This document shows, piece after piece, positions 15,228 through 23,545 of a stretch of 25,042 nt of DNA. Position 1 is the stretch's first letter; each line of letters begins with the position of its first letter. The DNA comes from Microcystis sp. T1-4 (GTDB lineage: Bacteria; Cyanobacteriota; Cyanobacteriia; Cyanobacteriales; Microcystaceae). The stretch lies in NCBI RefSeq assembly GCF_000297435.1, contig NZ_CAIP01000250.1, positions 1 through 25,042 of the forward strand. Direction: 5' to 3'. The translations under genes and the position numbers were made by a program. The notes beneath the pieces were generated by a model. The model worked only from the letters and a program-made list of their open reading frames with translations, did no database searches and was not told the origin of the DNA.

Positions 15228-16879
15228 AGTCTCCTATTCCACCCCGCGAAACCCTCACCGTTGAATTTAAAAGCGATCAGAAAAAACTCTCAGATCGTGA
15301 CCTTATCGAAGCCATTACCTGCCTAGCCAATACCGACGGCGGCGAACTTTGGTTAGGCGTAGAGGACGACGGCACAGCCACAGGACTACACCCAGAACAC
15401 CGACATCTAAACGGCTTAGGGGGTTTAGTCGCAGCGCGTACATCCCCATCCCTCACCGTCCAAGTTGAAACCCTCACCATTGAAAACATAGAAGTCGCTC
15501 GGATTCAAGTCCCACAGGCAAAGGGAGAAGTCGCCACCACCAACGGCGTATATTTGCGCCGCCGCCTCAAACCAGACGGAACCCCCGAATGCGTCCCCAT
15601 GATGCCCCACGATCGCACGAGTCGCGCCAGCACCTTCGGCTTAGTGGATGTATCCGCTCAACCCGTTGCAGGTAGCACCCGCCAAGACTTTGACCCCTTA
15701 GAACGGGAACGCCTCCGCCAATGTATCCAAACTTATGGCGGCGATCGCATCCTCCTAGAACTTGATGACGCAGACCTTGACGGAGCCTTGGGACTAACCG
15801 CTCGACAACCAGACGGGAGCCGCATCCCCACCCTGACAGGATTGCTTCTCATCGGACGTGAAACCGCCCTGCGTGACCTCGTACCCACCCATGAATTTGC
15901 CTTTCAAGTCATGGCACAGCAAGCCGTCCATTTCAACGAATTTCGCCGCTTTCCCCTCCTCAAAGCCCTCGACTGGCTAGAAACCAACTTTCGCCCCTAC
16001 AACCCCGAAGAAGAACTACAAGTCGGTTTATTTCGCGTCCCCGTCCCCAAAGTCGATATGAGTGCCTTTCGCGAGGCGATCGCCAATGCCCTCATTCATC
16101 GCGACTATCACGAACGCGCAGCCGTTCACGTCCGATTAGAAGATGAATCTCTTGTTATCAGTAACCCAGGGGGCTTAGTCGATGGAGTCACCCTCGCCAA
16201 CCTCCTCACCACCGAACCCCGTCCCCGCAATCCCCGCCTTGCCGATGCCATGAAACGGATCGGATTAGTAGAGCGATCAGGACGAGGAATAGACAGCATT
16301 TATCGCGGCTTACTCAGATTTGGCAGACCAGCCCCCAACTACAGCCAGACAGATAGTAAAACAGTCTTTTTGCGCCTTTCCACCGATGCCGCCGACCTAG
16401 AGTTTCTCAAACTGGTAGTTGCCGAAGAAAATCGCCAAGGTAAAAGCCTGCCCATAGATAGCCTCATCGCCCTAGCCGCTTTACATGAAACCAAACGACT
16501 CAGCGCCGAAGAGTTAGCAACATATATTCAACGAGATATTCTCCAAGCCAGAAAAACCTTAGAATTCCTCAACGAAATCGGATTAGTCCAAGCGCATGGC
16601 ATCACCCGCAGCCGTACCTATACCCTCGCCCCTACCGTCTATCAAGCCGCAGGACAAAAAGCTGAGTACACTCGACAAATAGGCTTCTCAAATCTCCAAA
16701 ATGAGCAGTTCGTCCTTAACTACGCCGCTCAACATGGGCAAATCAAGCGATCGGATGTGATGGATCTCTGTCGTCTAACCAAAGATCAAGCCTCTAAACT
16801 GTTACAGAAGCTCAAACAACAAGGTCGCTTAAACCAGCATGGTATGCGCCGTGCAACCTTTTATACAAAAGTCGATTAA
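15224..16879 (+). CDS. AlbA_2 (Schlafen-like) / HATPase protein in the restriction operon
   Basis: 551 residues; the start ATG overlaps the hsdS stop (ATGA). Residues about 8-130 are an AlbA_2/Schlafen-like domain (TVEFKSD, then LANTDGGELWLGVEDDG). Residues about 280-360 are a GHKL-type ATP-binding region (AFREAIANALIHRDY, then VISNPGGL and RSGRGID). The C-terminus has winged-helix modules, the last being SDVMDLCRLTKDQASKLLQK. These proteins are usually called transcriptional regulators or RecG-like, and they occur in type I restriction operons. A regulatory or accessory defence role is inference; some Schlafen relatives cut RNA, but the catalytic acids cannot be judged here. The gene is G+C-rich with runs of C, unlike hsdS before it. 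A duplicate of its last wHTH helix lies just downstream. Confidence 0.85.
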   Translation: MKSPIPPRETLTVEFKSDQKKLSDRDLIEAITCLANTDGGELWLGVEDDGTATGLHPEHRHLNGLGGLVAARTSPSLTVQVETLTIENIEVARIQVPQAKGEVATTNGVYLRRRLKPDGTPECVPMMPHDRTSRASTFGLVDVSAQPVAGSTRQDFDPLERERLRQCIQTYGGDRILLELDDADLDGALGLTARQPDGSRIPTLTGLLLIGRETALRDLVPTHEFAFQVMAQQAVHFNEFRRFPLLKALDWLETNFRPYNPEEELQVGLFRVPVPKVDMSAFREAIANALIHRDYHERAAVHVRLEDESLVISNPGGLVDGVTLANLLTTEPRPRNPRLADAMKRIGLVERSGRGIDSIYRGLLRFGRPAPNYSQTDSKTVFLRLSTDAADLEFLKLVVAEENRQGKSLPIDSLIALAALHETKRLSAEELATYIQRDILQARKTLEFLNEIGLVQAHGITRSRTYTLAPTVYQAAGQKAEYTRQIGFSNLQNEQFVLNYAAQHGQIKRSDVMDLCRLTKDQASKLLQKLKQQGRLNQHGMRRATFYTKVD

Positions 16880-16884
16880 AGCCA

Positions 16885-16967
16885 TTATGAGCCTTTATGA
16901 GCCAAGTTATGAGCCTTTATGAGCCAAGTTATGAGCCTTTATGAGCCATTATGAGCCTTTATGAGCC
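16885..16967. repeat. Tandem repeat, eight copies of ttatgagcc
   Basis: Eight copies of the 9-bp core ttatgagcc in 10- or 12-bp units (ctttatgagc, caagttatgagc, cattatgagc), beginning 6 bp past the stop codon of the AlbA_2 gene. In one frame the units read YEPL/YEPS. The unit length is not a multiple of three, so copy changes would shift frame. Confidence 0.9.
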
Positions 16968-17024
16968 ATGGATCTCTGTCGCCTCTCTGAAGGACAAGCA
17001 AAAGAATTGCTTAAATGGATGTAA
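16968..17024 (+). pseudogene. Duplicated fragment of the AlbA_2 protein's terminal wHTH
   Basis: An 18-codon open stretch, MDLCRLSEGQAKELLKWM, which repeats the upstream protein's MDLCRLTKDQASKLLQKL (DNA from 16760). It starts right at the end of the ttatgagcc array and stops at TAA 17022-17024. It is probably the remnant of a further wHTH module from a longer ancestral protein. Confidence 0.65.
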
Positions 17025-17152
17025 ACGGATGGATTATCCGATTAACCCTACAAATTTGGACTCATTATCGCCTCCACTCCGTACATAAGAATGAACTTTC
17101 TAAAATTGATATAGAGGTTTTGGAGCAAAAAATTTCCATTAAACTAATTTAA
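17015..17152 (+). CDS. Possible 45-residue ORF, unknown
   Basis: An ATG at 17015-17017 opens 45 codons to TAA 17150-17152 (includes WIIRLTLQIWTHYRLHSVHK). No ribosome site and no family are recognised. It may be chance or a remnant in decayed DNA. Confidence 0.15.
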   Translation: MDVNGWIIRLTLQIWTHYRLHSVHKNELSKIDIEVLEQKISIKLI

Positions 17153-17169
17153 TATCTCAGAAGTATCCC

Positions 17170-17415
17170 ATGCAAGCGATCGAATTTAAAACCATCCTAA
17201 AAAACGGCATAGTCACCATTCCCGCCGAATATTCTTCTGAATGGGAAGGTAAACAGATCCGCGTCATCATCTTAGAAGATAGCAATACTGACACTTTGCG
17301 AGAAACAACTATTTCCCTATTTGAGCAAAATAAAATCAGTCTAGGGACAGCAAGGGAAATATTGGGAATAAATCAGATTCAAATGCAGAGATTGCTGTCA
17401 GAGCGTGACATTTGA
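17170..17415 (+). CDS. Orphan antitoxin, UPF0175-like C-terminus
   Basis: 81 residues. The first 35 look like an AbrB/MazE-type strand-rich domain (FKTILKNGIVTIPAEY, GKQIRVIIL). The end matches UPF0175 antitoxins (LFEQNKISLGTAREILGI, then MQRLLSERDI). Such antitoxins normally precede a PIN-type toxin with overlapping stop and start. Here the TGA overlaps an ATG (TGATG, 17413-17417), as expected, but the frame after it runs straight into a 33-bp palindrome and ends after 21 codons with no PIN motifs. So the toxin is missing. The toxin family is inferred, not seen. The gene is part of the debris between the two halves of the restriction operon. Confidence 0.65.
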   Translation: MQAIEFKTILKNGIVTIPAEYSSEWEGKQIRVIILEDSNTDTLRETTISLFEQNKISLGTAREILGINQIQMQRLLSERDI

Positions 17416-17480
17416 TGAGTAGAAAACGGGTTTCTCGGAGAAACCCGTTTTCTGTGCGTTACTCAACGGATTTAGTATAA
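17415..17480 (+). pseudogene. Possible toxin stub after the plus-strand antitoxin
   Basis: An ATG overlapping the antitoxin stop opens 21 codons (MSRKRVSRRNP..., through the palindrome) and ends at TAA. Only the first one or two codons can be native; the rest is the palindromic repeat and the opposite gene's end. Inference from position. Confidence 0.3.
17421..17453. repeat. 33-bp palindrome, copy A
   Basis: agaaaacgggtttct, loop cgg, agaaacccgttttct: a 15-bp perfect stem. The same palindrome is at 24768-24800 with the loop reversed (ccg). It sits between two convergent antitoxin genes and could stop transcription from both sides, though there is no T tract. Confidence 0.9.
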
Positions 17481-17485
17481 GACAT
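17459..17485 (-). pseudogene. Possible VapC-type toxin stub after the minus-strand antitoxin
   Basis: An ATG directly follows the antitoxin TAA (TAAATG) and reads M-S-Y, the way many PIN toxins begin, then T-K-S-V-E and stop. The remaining PIN domain is gone. Inference from position and three residues. Confidence 0.3.
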
Positions 17486-17752
17486 TTAACCCCGTTCTCC
17501 ATAGATACTTTCTCGGCTAATATCTTGATCAGATAATTGGGAAAAATTCTTATCTCTATGACTTTCTGCCCATTCTTCAAAAGCTTTTATCCATTCTTCA
17601 GGGGTAGCCGTTTGACAAAAAGATAATTTTTGATAGTCTTTTATTGCTTCTATTGCTCCATTAGATGTTAATTCTCTTTCTAGTTGTTGTTTTTCTTCTT
17701 CAGAAAGGGATATAATAATTTGTGCTAAAGTTTTAACCAGTTGGTTGTTCAT
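17486..17752 (-). CDS. Orphan antitoxin, VapB-like
   Basis: 88 residues. The N-terminus has a helical block typical of small antitoxins (LAQIIISLSEEEKQQLE). The C-terminal half has TPEEWIKAFEEWAESHR, and the tail ISRESIYGERG resembles cyanobacterial antitoxins that stand before PIN-domain VapC toxins. A start codon sits right after the stop, but no toxin follows. The gene converges on the other orphan antitoxin, with the 33-bp palindrome between. It could still neutralise toxins made elsewhere in the genome. The ATG at 17750-17752 has no strong ribosome site. Confidence 0.7.
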   Translation of the reverse strand: MNNQLVKTLAQIIISLSEEEKQQLERELTSNGAIEAIKDYQKLSFCQTATPEEWIKAFEEWAESHRDKNFSQLSDQDISRESIYGERG

Positions 17753-17822
17753 ATCCGTTAATGCTTAAATATTTTTTATGTATAATAACCTATTATAGCG
17801 TTTCTCATATCAGAGAAGTACA

Positions 17823-18004
17823 GGGAGCATCTCACTTACGCGATAAGTAATTATACTTAGCCTAAAAGCCACTCTTAATCGTGTCTTGGAACGAAATAGA
17901 GGCTTTTAAAGACTGCGTACATGGAGAATTAAAACAAGAATTACCCTCGAAAAGCCTATTTTTCCACTAAGTATTTATGCTCATTGCAAAGGTGAGATGC
18001 TCCC
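17823..18004. mobile_element. 182-bp MITE with 8-bp target duplication
   Basis: Perfect 13-bp inverted ends gggagcatctcac / gtgagatgctccc, extending imperfectly to about 38 bp (both arms reach ...atacttag). Flush 8-bp duplications gaagtaca stand at 17815-17822 and 18005-18012. It has no coding content. The family is not assigned. The intact ends and duplication suggest recent movement. Confidence 0.9.
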
Positions 18005-18048
18005 GAAGTACAATTCAACCCTGTCCCCTGACTTCAAGGAAGATTTAG

Positions 18049-18195
18049 GGTTCTCTTATTCTTTGTGTGATAAGTTTAACTTATATAGTAGCGATCGATC
18101 TTTGTGTCCTTTGTGTCTGGAGTGGTTCGTTCCACTCACTGCCCCAAGACTGTATCTTAGAATATATTATTTTACCCACCAAACCGGGGAGAGCC
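18049..18195. mobile_element. 147-bp MITE, second copy, with 7-bp target duplication
   Basis: Related to the element at 4785-4929 through several shared blocks. The left end is ggttctcttattctttgtg; the right end reverse-complements to ggctctccccggtttgg. The duplication gatttag is flush at 18042-18048 and 18196-18202. It lies 44 bp from the 182-bp MITE and 50 bp before the hsdR start, so the hsdR promoter may lie in or near it. Confidence 0.85.
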
Positions 18196-18245
18196 GATTT
18201 AGACGAAAAACCTCATAAATACAGTTAAATAAAGGTTATCTGGTC

Positions 18246-21200
18246 ATGAACAAAACACCTCAACCTATCAAACTCGATGAGCGCAACGGGGTCGAAAAGC
18301 CCTTACTTGATCAACTGTACGGTTTAGATTGGGCAATATTGGATTTAGAGACAAAACAAAAACCACAGGATACTTTTAGAGAAAGCTTTACCGAGGTGGT
18401 GATGCTGCCAGTGCTGCGAGAACAGCTTACAATCATCAACCCCTGGCTAGAAACCGACCAAATAGAAGAAGCCATCAAACAACTCACCGCCAACTTCCCC
18501 AGCACCAACTTACTGGAAAATAACCGCCACGTCTTTAAACTGCTTCAGGAGAATACCAGCGTCTCAGAGAACCGTAAAACAGGCGAAAAAAGCCCCACCG
18601 TCAGGTTTATCGACTTTAACCACCCAACTAACAACCGCTTCATCGCCGTTTGCCAGTTTAAGGTGCGGATTCTAGGCACAGAAAACCACATCATCCCCGA
18701 TATTGTCCTCTTTCTCAATGGGCTGCCAGTGGTGGTCATTGAATGTAAATCCCCCAAAGTCAAAGAACCCATTGCCGAGGCGATCGAGCAACTCCTCCGC
18801 TACAGCGAACAGCGCGGCGCTAAGGGCGAGGGCAATACCAGCCTCTTTTTCTATAACCAGTTTGTCGTAGCTACCTGCCGCAATCAGGCAAAATTTGGCA
18901 CCATTACCACCCACACCGAAAAATACTTCTTCCGTTGGGCTGACCCCTATCCCCGCACCCTAGAACAACTAGAACACGGTATTAGCTCCCCCAACGACCA
19001 GCAGCGACTGGTGGCGGGAATGTTTGCCCCCGATAACCTCCTAGAGATTATTCGCAACTTCACCCTTTTCTCCGTCAACAACAAGGGAGAAACCATCAAA
19101 ATCGTCGGGCGTTATCAGCAGTTTCGTGCCGTCAAGAAAGCCGTGGAGCGCCTCCTAGAGGGCAAAACCCCCCGGGAGCGCAGCGGCATCATCTGGCACA
19201 CCCAGGGGTCGGGTAAGTCCCTTACCATGATGTTTATGGTGCGGGCCATGTACCGCCATAACAACCTTTCCCAGTGGAAAGTGATATTTATCACCGATCG
19301 CACCCAACTAGAGCAGCAACTCGCCGAGACCGGCCAAAGTGTTGGCTTTACCGTTAAGCCCGCCAATAGCATCGCCAAACTGAAGGAACTACTTCGCAGC
19401 GACTCCTCGGATCTGGTCATGGCCATGATCCACAAATTCCAAGAGCGGGAACTGCGGGAGACCTTCCCGGAGCTAAACCGGAGCAGCAACATCCTGGTGA
19501 TGACCGATGAGGCCCACCGCTCCCAGTACAGCCTGCTGGGGACAAACCTCGACAAAGCTCTCCCCTACGCTTCCCGTATTGGCTACACCGGCACCCCCAT
19601 CGACAAAACTGAGAAAGTTTTCGGGGACTACATCGACAAGTACACCATGGGCCAGTCCATCGAGGACGGCGTAACCCTAGAAATTGTTTACACCGGGCGC
19701 ACCCATAACGCCGAGGTGTCTGATCAGACAGCTATGGATGCGGCTTTTGCCGATGTCTTCAGTGAGTACAACCTGCAAGAGCGGCTGCAGATTTTGGGCC
19801 ATGGTTCGCGGGATGCCTACCTAGAAGCCCATCCCACTATCGCCGCCAAAGCCAAGGATATGGTGCAGCACTATCTCCAGTGGATTTTTCCCAACGGCTA
19901 CAAGGCCCAGGTGGTGGCGACTTCCCGGGAGGCGGCGGTGCGGTACAAAGAGCATTTAGATGCTGCCCTGGCCGAGGAGATTGCCAAATTGGAGCAGGGG
20001 AATCCCCACCGGCTTAACCTCGATCGCCTGAAACGACTTAAGACCGATGTGGTCATCTCCGGCAGTCATAACGACCTACCCCACCTCAAGCAATACAGCA
20101 ACTCCACCCGCCACGATACTACTATTAAAAGCTTTAAACTGCCCTTTGACGCAAGGGATGAGGGGATTACTGGAGATGTGGGCATTGTCATCGTCAATAA
20201 TATGCTACTGACTGGCTTTGATGCCCCAGTAGAGCAGGTGATGTATCTCGATAGGGTCATCCAGGCCCACAACCTGTTACAGGCGATCGCCCGTGTCAAC
20301 CGAGTCGGCGGTGCGGACAAGGATAAAGGCTTTGTCGTGGACTATGTGGGCATCGGCCACCACCTGAAGCGAGCTATTGATAACTATGACGAGCGAGAGC
20401 AGCAAGAAATCGAGGAAACCTTAAGTTTTCCCGAGGACGAGATCCGTCAGCTTGAGGATGACCACCGGGCAATCCTTGCACTGTTGAAGCAACATGGACT
20501 CACCGACCTGAACGATCAAGATGCCTTTTTCGACCTCTTCTATGATGAGGATGTGCGATTCGAGTTCATGCTGGCCTTCAAGAAGCTGACCCGCAGCCTT
20601 AACTTGGTCTATCCCGCCAAGGAGGCCTTGAACTATATGAGAGACTACCAATCTCTCACCGCAGTGAATGTACTAGCGGGGAAGCACTTCCGCGACGAGC
20701 GCCTGAGTATGAGGGGAATCCCACCCAAGCTGCGGGCCCTGACCGACCAGTATCTGCAATCAAGGGGAATCGACGAGAAAGTTAAACCGATCTCGATCTT
20801 GGATAAGGACTTTGAGAGCCATGTCCAGAAACACCAGCGAGTCAAAACAAAGGCCGCCGCAATCGAACACGCTCTCCGCCACTATATCGAGATCGATCTG
20901 GTGGACGATCCCGAACTGCAAGCCTCCTTTTCTGAAGCACTGAGAGCCATCTTCGAGGAGTTTAAAGACAATTGGGACAAGATTTACCAAGAACTGGAAA
21001 AACTACGCCAGAAGGCGAGAGAAGCAAAAAATGAGCCTACCTACGGACTGGACAGGAAAAAGCAGCTGCCCTTCTTTCGGATGTTCAAACGGGAGTGTTT
21101 TGGAGAAGCGGCATTAACTGACGATATGGTTTCTCAGATGGTCGCTCTCACTCAACAGGTATTTACCGTTGTTGAGCAGGAGTTACAATTAACTAGCTTT

Positions 21201-21359
21201 TGGGAGAGCATTCCCGCTCGCAAGAAACTTAAGGCAGAGATTCAAAAAGTGTTACTCTCTCCCGACTTTTACCAAATTCCCAATCTTATGGACAATCGAG
21301 AACAGATTATCTCGCGGGTGATGGAAATAGCAGAGAAAAATAACGACCGAATTTTTTAG
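18246..21359 (+). CDS. hsdR: Type I restriction endonuclease subunit HsdR
   Basis: 1037 residues, a normal length. The nuclease core is intact: D152 (IIPDIVLFLNG), E166-C-K168 (VVVIECKSPK) and the Q182...Y186 motif (EQLLRYSEQR). The SF2 translocase follows: Walker A at 321-325 (GSGKS), DEAH at 421-424 (MTDEAHRSQYS), TGT at 448-450 (GYTGTPI), and the motif VI region (LLQAIARVNRVGG). A helical C-terminus would bind the HsdM-HsdS core. It cuts far from unmodified sites after ATP-driven translocation. It stands about 1.37 kb from the end of the hsdM-hsdS-AlbA_2 block, so it is probably transcribed separately. I see no strong ribosome site before ATG 18246. Confidence 0.96.
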   Translation: MNKTPQPIKLDERNGVEKPLLDQLYGLDWAILDLETKQKPQDTFRESFTEVVMLPVLREQLTIINPWLETDQIEEAIKQLTANFPSTNLLENNRHVFKLLQENTSVSENRKTGEKSPTVRFIDFNHPTNNRFIAVCQFKVRILGTENHIIPDIVLFLNGLPVVVIECKSPKVKEPIAEAIEQLLRYSEQRGAKGEGNTSLFFYNQFVVATCRNQAKFGTITTHTEKYFFRWADPYPRTLEQLEHGISSPNDQQRLVAGMFAPDNLLEIIRNFTLFSVNNKGETIKIVGRYQQFRAVKKAVERLLEGKTPRERSGIIWHTQGSGKSLTMMFMVRAMYRHNNLSQWKVIFITDRTQLEQQLAETGQSVGFTVKPANSIAKLKELLRSDSSDLVMAMIHKFQERELRETFPELNRSSNILVMTDEAHRSQYSLLGTNLDKALPYASRIGYTGTPIDKTEKVFGDYIDKYTMGQSIEDGVTLEIVYTGRTHNAEVSDQTAMDAAFADVFSEYNLQERLQILGHGSRDAYLEAHPTIAAKAKDMVQHYLQWIFPNGYKAQVVATSREAAVRYKEHLDAALAEEIAKLEQGNPHRLNLDRLKRLKTDVVISGSHNDLPHLKQYSNSTRHDTTIKSFKLPFDARDEGITGDVGIVIVNNMLLTGFDAPVEQVMYLDRVIQAHNLLQAIARVNRVGGADKDKGFVVDYVGIGHHLKRAIDNYDEREQQEIEETLSFPEDEIRQLEDDHRAILALLKQHGLTDLNDQDAFFDLFYDEDVRFEFMLAFKKLTRSLNLVYPAKEALNYMRDYQSLTAVNVLAGKHFRDERLSMRGIPPKLRALTDQYLQSRGIDEKVKPISILDKDFESHVQKHQRVKTKAAAIEHALRHYIEIDLVDDPELQASFSEALRAIFEEFKDNWDKIYQELEKLRQKAREAKNEPTYGLDRKKQLPFFRMFKRECFGEAALTDDMVSQMVALTQQVFTVVEQELQLTSFWESIPARKKLKAEIQKVLLSPDFYQIPNLMDNREQIISRVMEIAEKNNDRIF

Positions 21360-21391
21360 GCTGAATCGAGTAAAATTGAGCGACTTTTAAT

Positions 21392-22075
21392 ATGAAACTT
21401 GACTATAAAATCATTTATTCTTCCAGTCGTAAGACCCTGACCATTACCGTGGAACGTGATCGCTCGATCGTCGTCAGAGTGCCTACTGGTACTCATCCCG
21501 ATAAGATCCAGCAAATAGTAGAGTCACGCAAGCAGTGGCTCTATGAAAAAATTCACCACGAGCAAAAGTATCAAGTCCCACTTCATCCTCCTGGTAAGGA
21601 ACTGGTTAATGGCGAGTCGCTTCTTTATTTAGGGCGCTCCTATCGTTTAGAATTGGTTGATGATGAGACAGAAATAAAGTTTATTAACAATCGCTTTCTA
21701 GTACCAAAGGCACTAACAGAGAATGGCGGCGAGATTTTTCAAGATTGGTACATTCAGAAGGCAAAAGAGAAGATACTTCCTCGTGTCAACCTTTATGCTA
21801 AAAAGCTTGGTGTCAGGTTTAATCAGGCTAAAATTACCGACAGCAAATATCGCTGGGGTTCTTGTACACCCCAAGACAATGTTAACTTTAACTGGCGATT
21901 GATCAAAGCCCCGATGTTCGTAATTGATTATGTGGTAGTTCATGAGTTAGCGCATCTGATTGAATCGAACCACACTCCACGATTTTGGCAGATTATCAGG
22001 TCGCAAATTGCTACTATGGATAAGGCCAAGCAATGGCTTAAAGAACACGGTCAGATGTTGGAACAGTCACTATAA
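21392..22075 (+). CDS. YgjP-like metallopeptidase (DUF45 / M48-type)
   Basis: 227 residues. The zinc motif HELAH is at 184-188 and the third ligand H194 in ESNHTPRFW. The family's RWGSC is at 154-158 (SKYRWGSC). The length and layout match the YgjP-like (SprT/WLM-related) family. The substrate is unknown. The gene starts 32 bp after hsdR on the same strand, and such genes often follow hsdR, so it is likely co-transcribed. A role in controlling or processing the restriction complex is inference. Confidence 0.9.
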   Translation: MKLDYKIIYSSSRKTLTITVERDRSIVVRVPTGTHPDKIQQIVESRKQWLYEKIHHEQKYQVPLHPPGKELVNGESLLYLGRSYRLELVDDETEIKFINNRFLVPKALTENGGEIFQDWYIQKAKEKILPRVNLYAKKLGVRFNQAKITDSKYRWGSCTPQDNVNFNWRLIKAPMFVIDYVVVHELAHLIESNHTPRFWQIIRSQIATMDKAKQWLKEHGQMLEQSL

Positions 22076-22171
22076 TTTTGGAAAATAAACCTAATTTAAA
22101 TCTGCTGGGATTAGCACCCATAGCCATTTTACCCGATTATATCGTCTCAGAGTCTCCCCAAAAGGAAAACC

Positions 22172-23545
22172 TCATAACTCACCATTAAGATAACTGCTAT
22201 AATTAGGGTCTGGGGTTTGACTCGGTGTCAAAAAAATTTCAGCTAATTTAATTAAAGTAGTTCGATTAATCTTACCCTGGGGACTTTTTGGTATCTCTGG
22301 TAATTTTATCCAATGTTTCGGCAGTTTATAATTGACTAATTTATCCTTAATCTGGGATTTAATACTTGTCTGGTTTATCTGAGAGTTAACGGGTACATAA
22401 AAAGCGACAATTATCTGTCCCCATTTGACATCTGGCAACCCTAAAACCACCACATCTTTAACTAAATTAGTTTGTCTAATGGCAGTTTCTACCTCAAGAG
22501 GATAAACATTTTCTCCTCCGGTAATTATTTTTTGACTATCGCGACCAATGATATATAAATAACCACTTTCATCCAAATAACCTAAGTCATCGGTCTCGAA
22601 GTAGCTTGCTTGATTAAGATGGGGATAATAGCCTAAAAATAAAGATTTCGCTTCAATAATAATTTTCTGGTTATCGGGATTAATTTTTATCTGAGCATGG
22701 GGTAATAGCTGTCCACTACTATTATTGCCTCGTCGAAAATCTTCTGGTTTAAGGGTGACAATTTGTGAGGCAGTTTCCGTCATTCCATAGGTGGGAGACA
22801 GAGAAATATTATATTCTCTAGCTTTTTCTAGTAAAGATGGCCATGCAGGGGAACCTCCTAGGAAAACTGTTTTAAAATTGGCTAACCATCGAGGATCATT
22901 TTCTAGAAAAAATTGTAATTGACTGGGGACTAAGGAGATAAAATAATCTTGAAGATTGAGATTATTTACACGCTTTTGTTTGATTTTATGGTAAGGAATA
23001 ACAGCAAAATCTCCCTCTGTTAAAAAACTTCTGAGAAACTGCATTAAACCACTAACATGATATAAAGGTAATAGGCAAAAAGAGTTAACCTGCTTGACTT
23101 GAAAATATTCAGAGAAACCTTTGACAGAAGCAGTTAAAGTTAACCAGTTATGGATAGCAAAGCGAATTTTTCCCGAGGTTCCCCCCGTGGGTATCATCAG
23201 AGAATTAGTCAAAGGATTGACAGGAGGAGAATTATAGTTAAAAACCTTGATATTTTCGCCAAAAATATAATCGGGTTGCATCAGAGAGAAAACCTGTTCC
23301 CATTCGTTAGTTTTCCAGTCGGGATTAGCTAAAAATAGGCAACTTTTTGACCTGACGGCAGCCAAGAATATCGCTAAGAATTTAAGGGGATTGCCTTCAG
23401 CAAGCAGTATAGTTAATCGAGGATTATCTGCGGCGATAAATTGCTGAGAATAGGACTGATATAATTGATAAAATTTTTGGCTATTGTATCCATATAACCA
23501 ATCTTTTTGACTGAGATATGCTAATTGTTTGCTGATGTCGTCCAC
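22172..23545 (-). CDS. menE: o-Succinylbenzoate-CoA ligase (MenE)
   Basis: An adenylate-forming enzyme that joins CoA to o-succinylbenzoate on the phylloquinone/menaquinone path. The phosphate loop is MIPTGGTSGKIRF. The adenylate-binding motif is PTYGMTETASQIV. Later come TDDLGYLDESGYLYIIGR and the hinge, then a C-terminal catalytic lysine in PKSPQGKINRTTL. I prefer the GTG at 23543-23545 because AGGA lies 5 bp upstream; an in-frame TTG at 23560 is the alternative. With the GTG start the protein is 457 residues and overlaps the end of menC by 25 bp, so the two genes are translationally coupled. Confidence 0.92.
   Translation of the reverse strand: MDDISKQLAYLSQKDWLYGYNSQKFYQLYQSYSQQFIAADNPRLTILLAEGNPLKFLAIFLAAVRSKSCLFLANPDWKTNEWEQVFSLMQPDYIFGENIKVFNYNSPPVNPLTNSLMIPTGGTSGKIRFAIHNWLTLTASVKGFSEYFQVKQVNSFCLLPLYHVSGLMQFLRSFLTEGDFAVIPYHKIKQKRVNNLNLQDYFISLVPSQLQFFLENDPRWLANFKTVFLGGSPAWPSLLEKAREYNISLSPTYGMTETASQIVTLKPEDFRRGNNSSGQLLPHAQIKINPDNQKIIIEAKSLFLGYYPHLNQASYFETDDLGYLDESGYLYIIGRDSQKIITGGENVYPLEVETAIRQTNLVKDVVVLGLPDVKWGQIIVAFYVPVNSQINQTSIKSQIKDKLVNYKLPKHWIKLPEIPKSPQGKINRTTLIKLAEIFLTPSQTPDPNYSSYLNGEL

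Noticed and set aside
17398..17580. 60-codon minus-strand open frame across the palindrome
   Set aside because: It overlaps the VapB-like antitoxin in another frame and reads through the palindromic repeat.
17997..18218. 73-codon plus-strand open frame before hsdR
   Set aside because: It lies almost entirely inside the two MITEs and their flanks and has no ribosome site or family.
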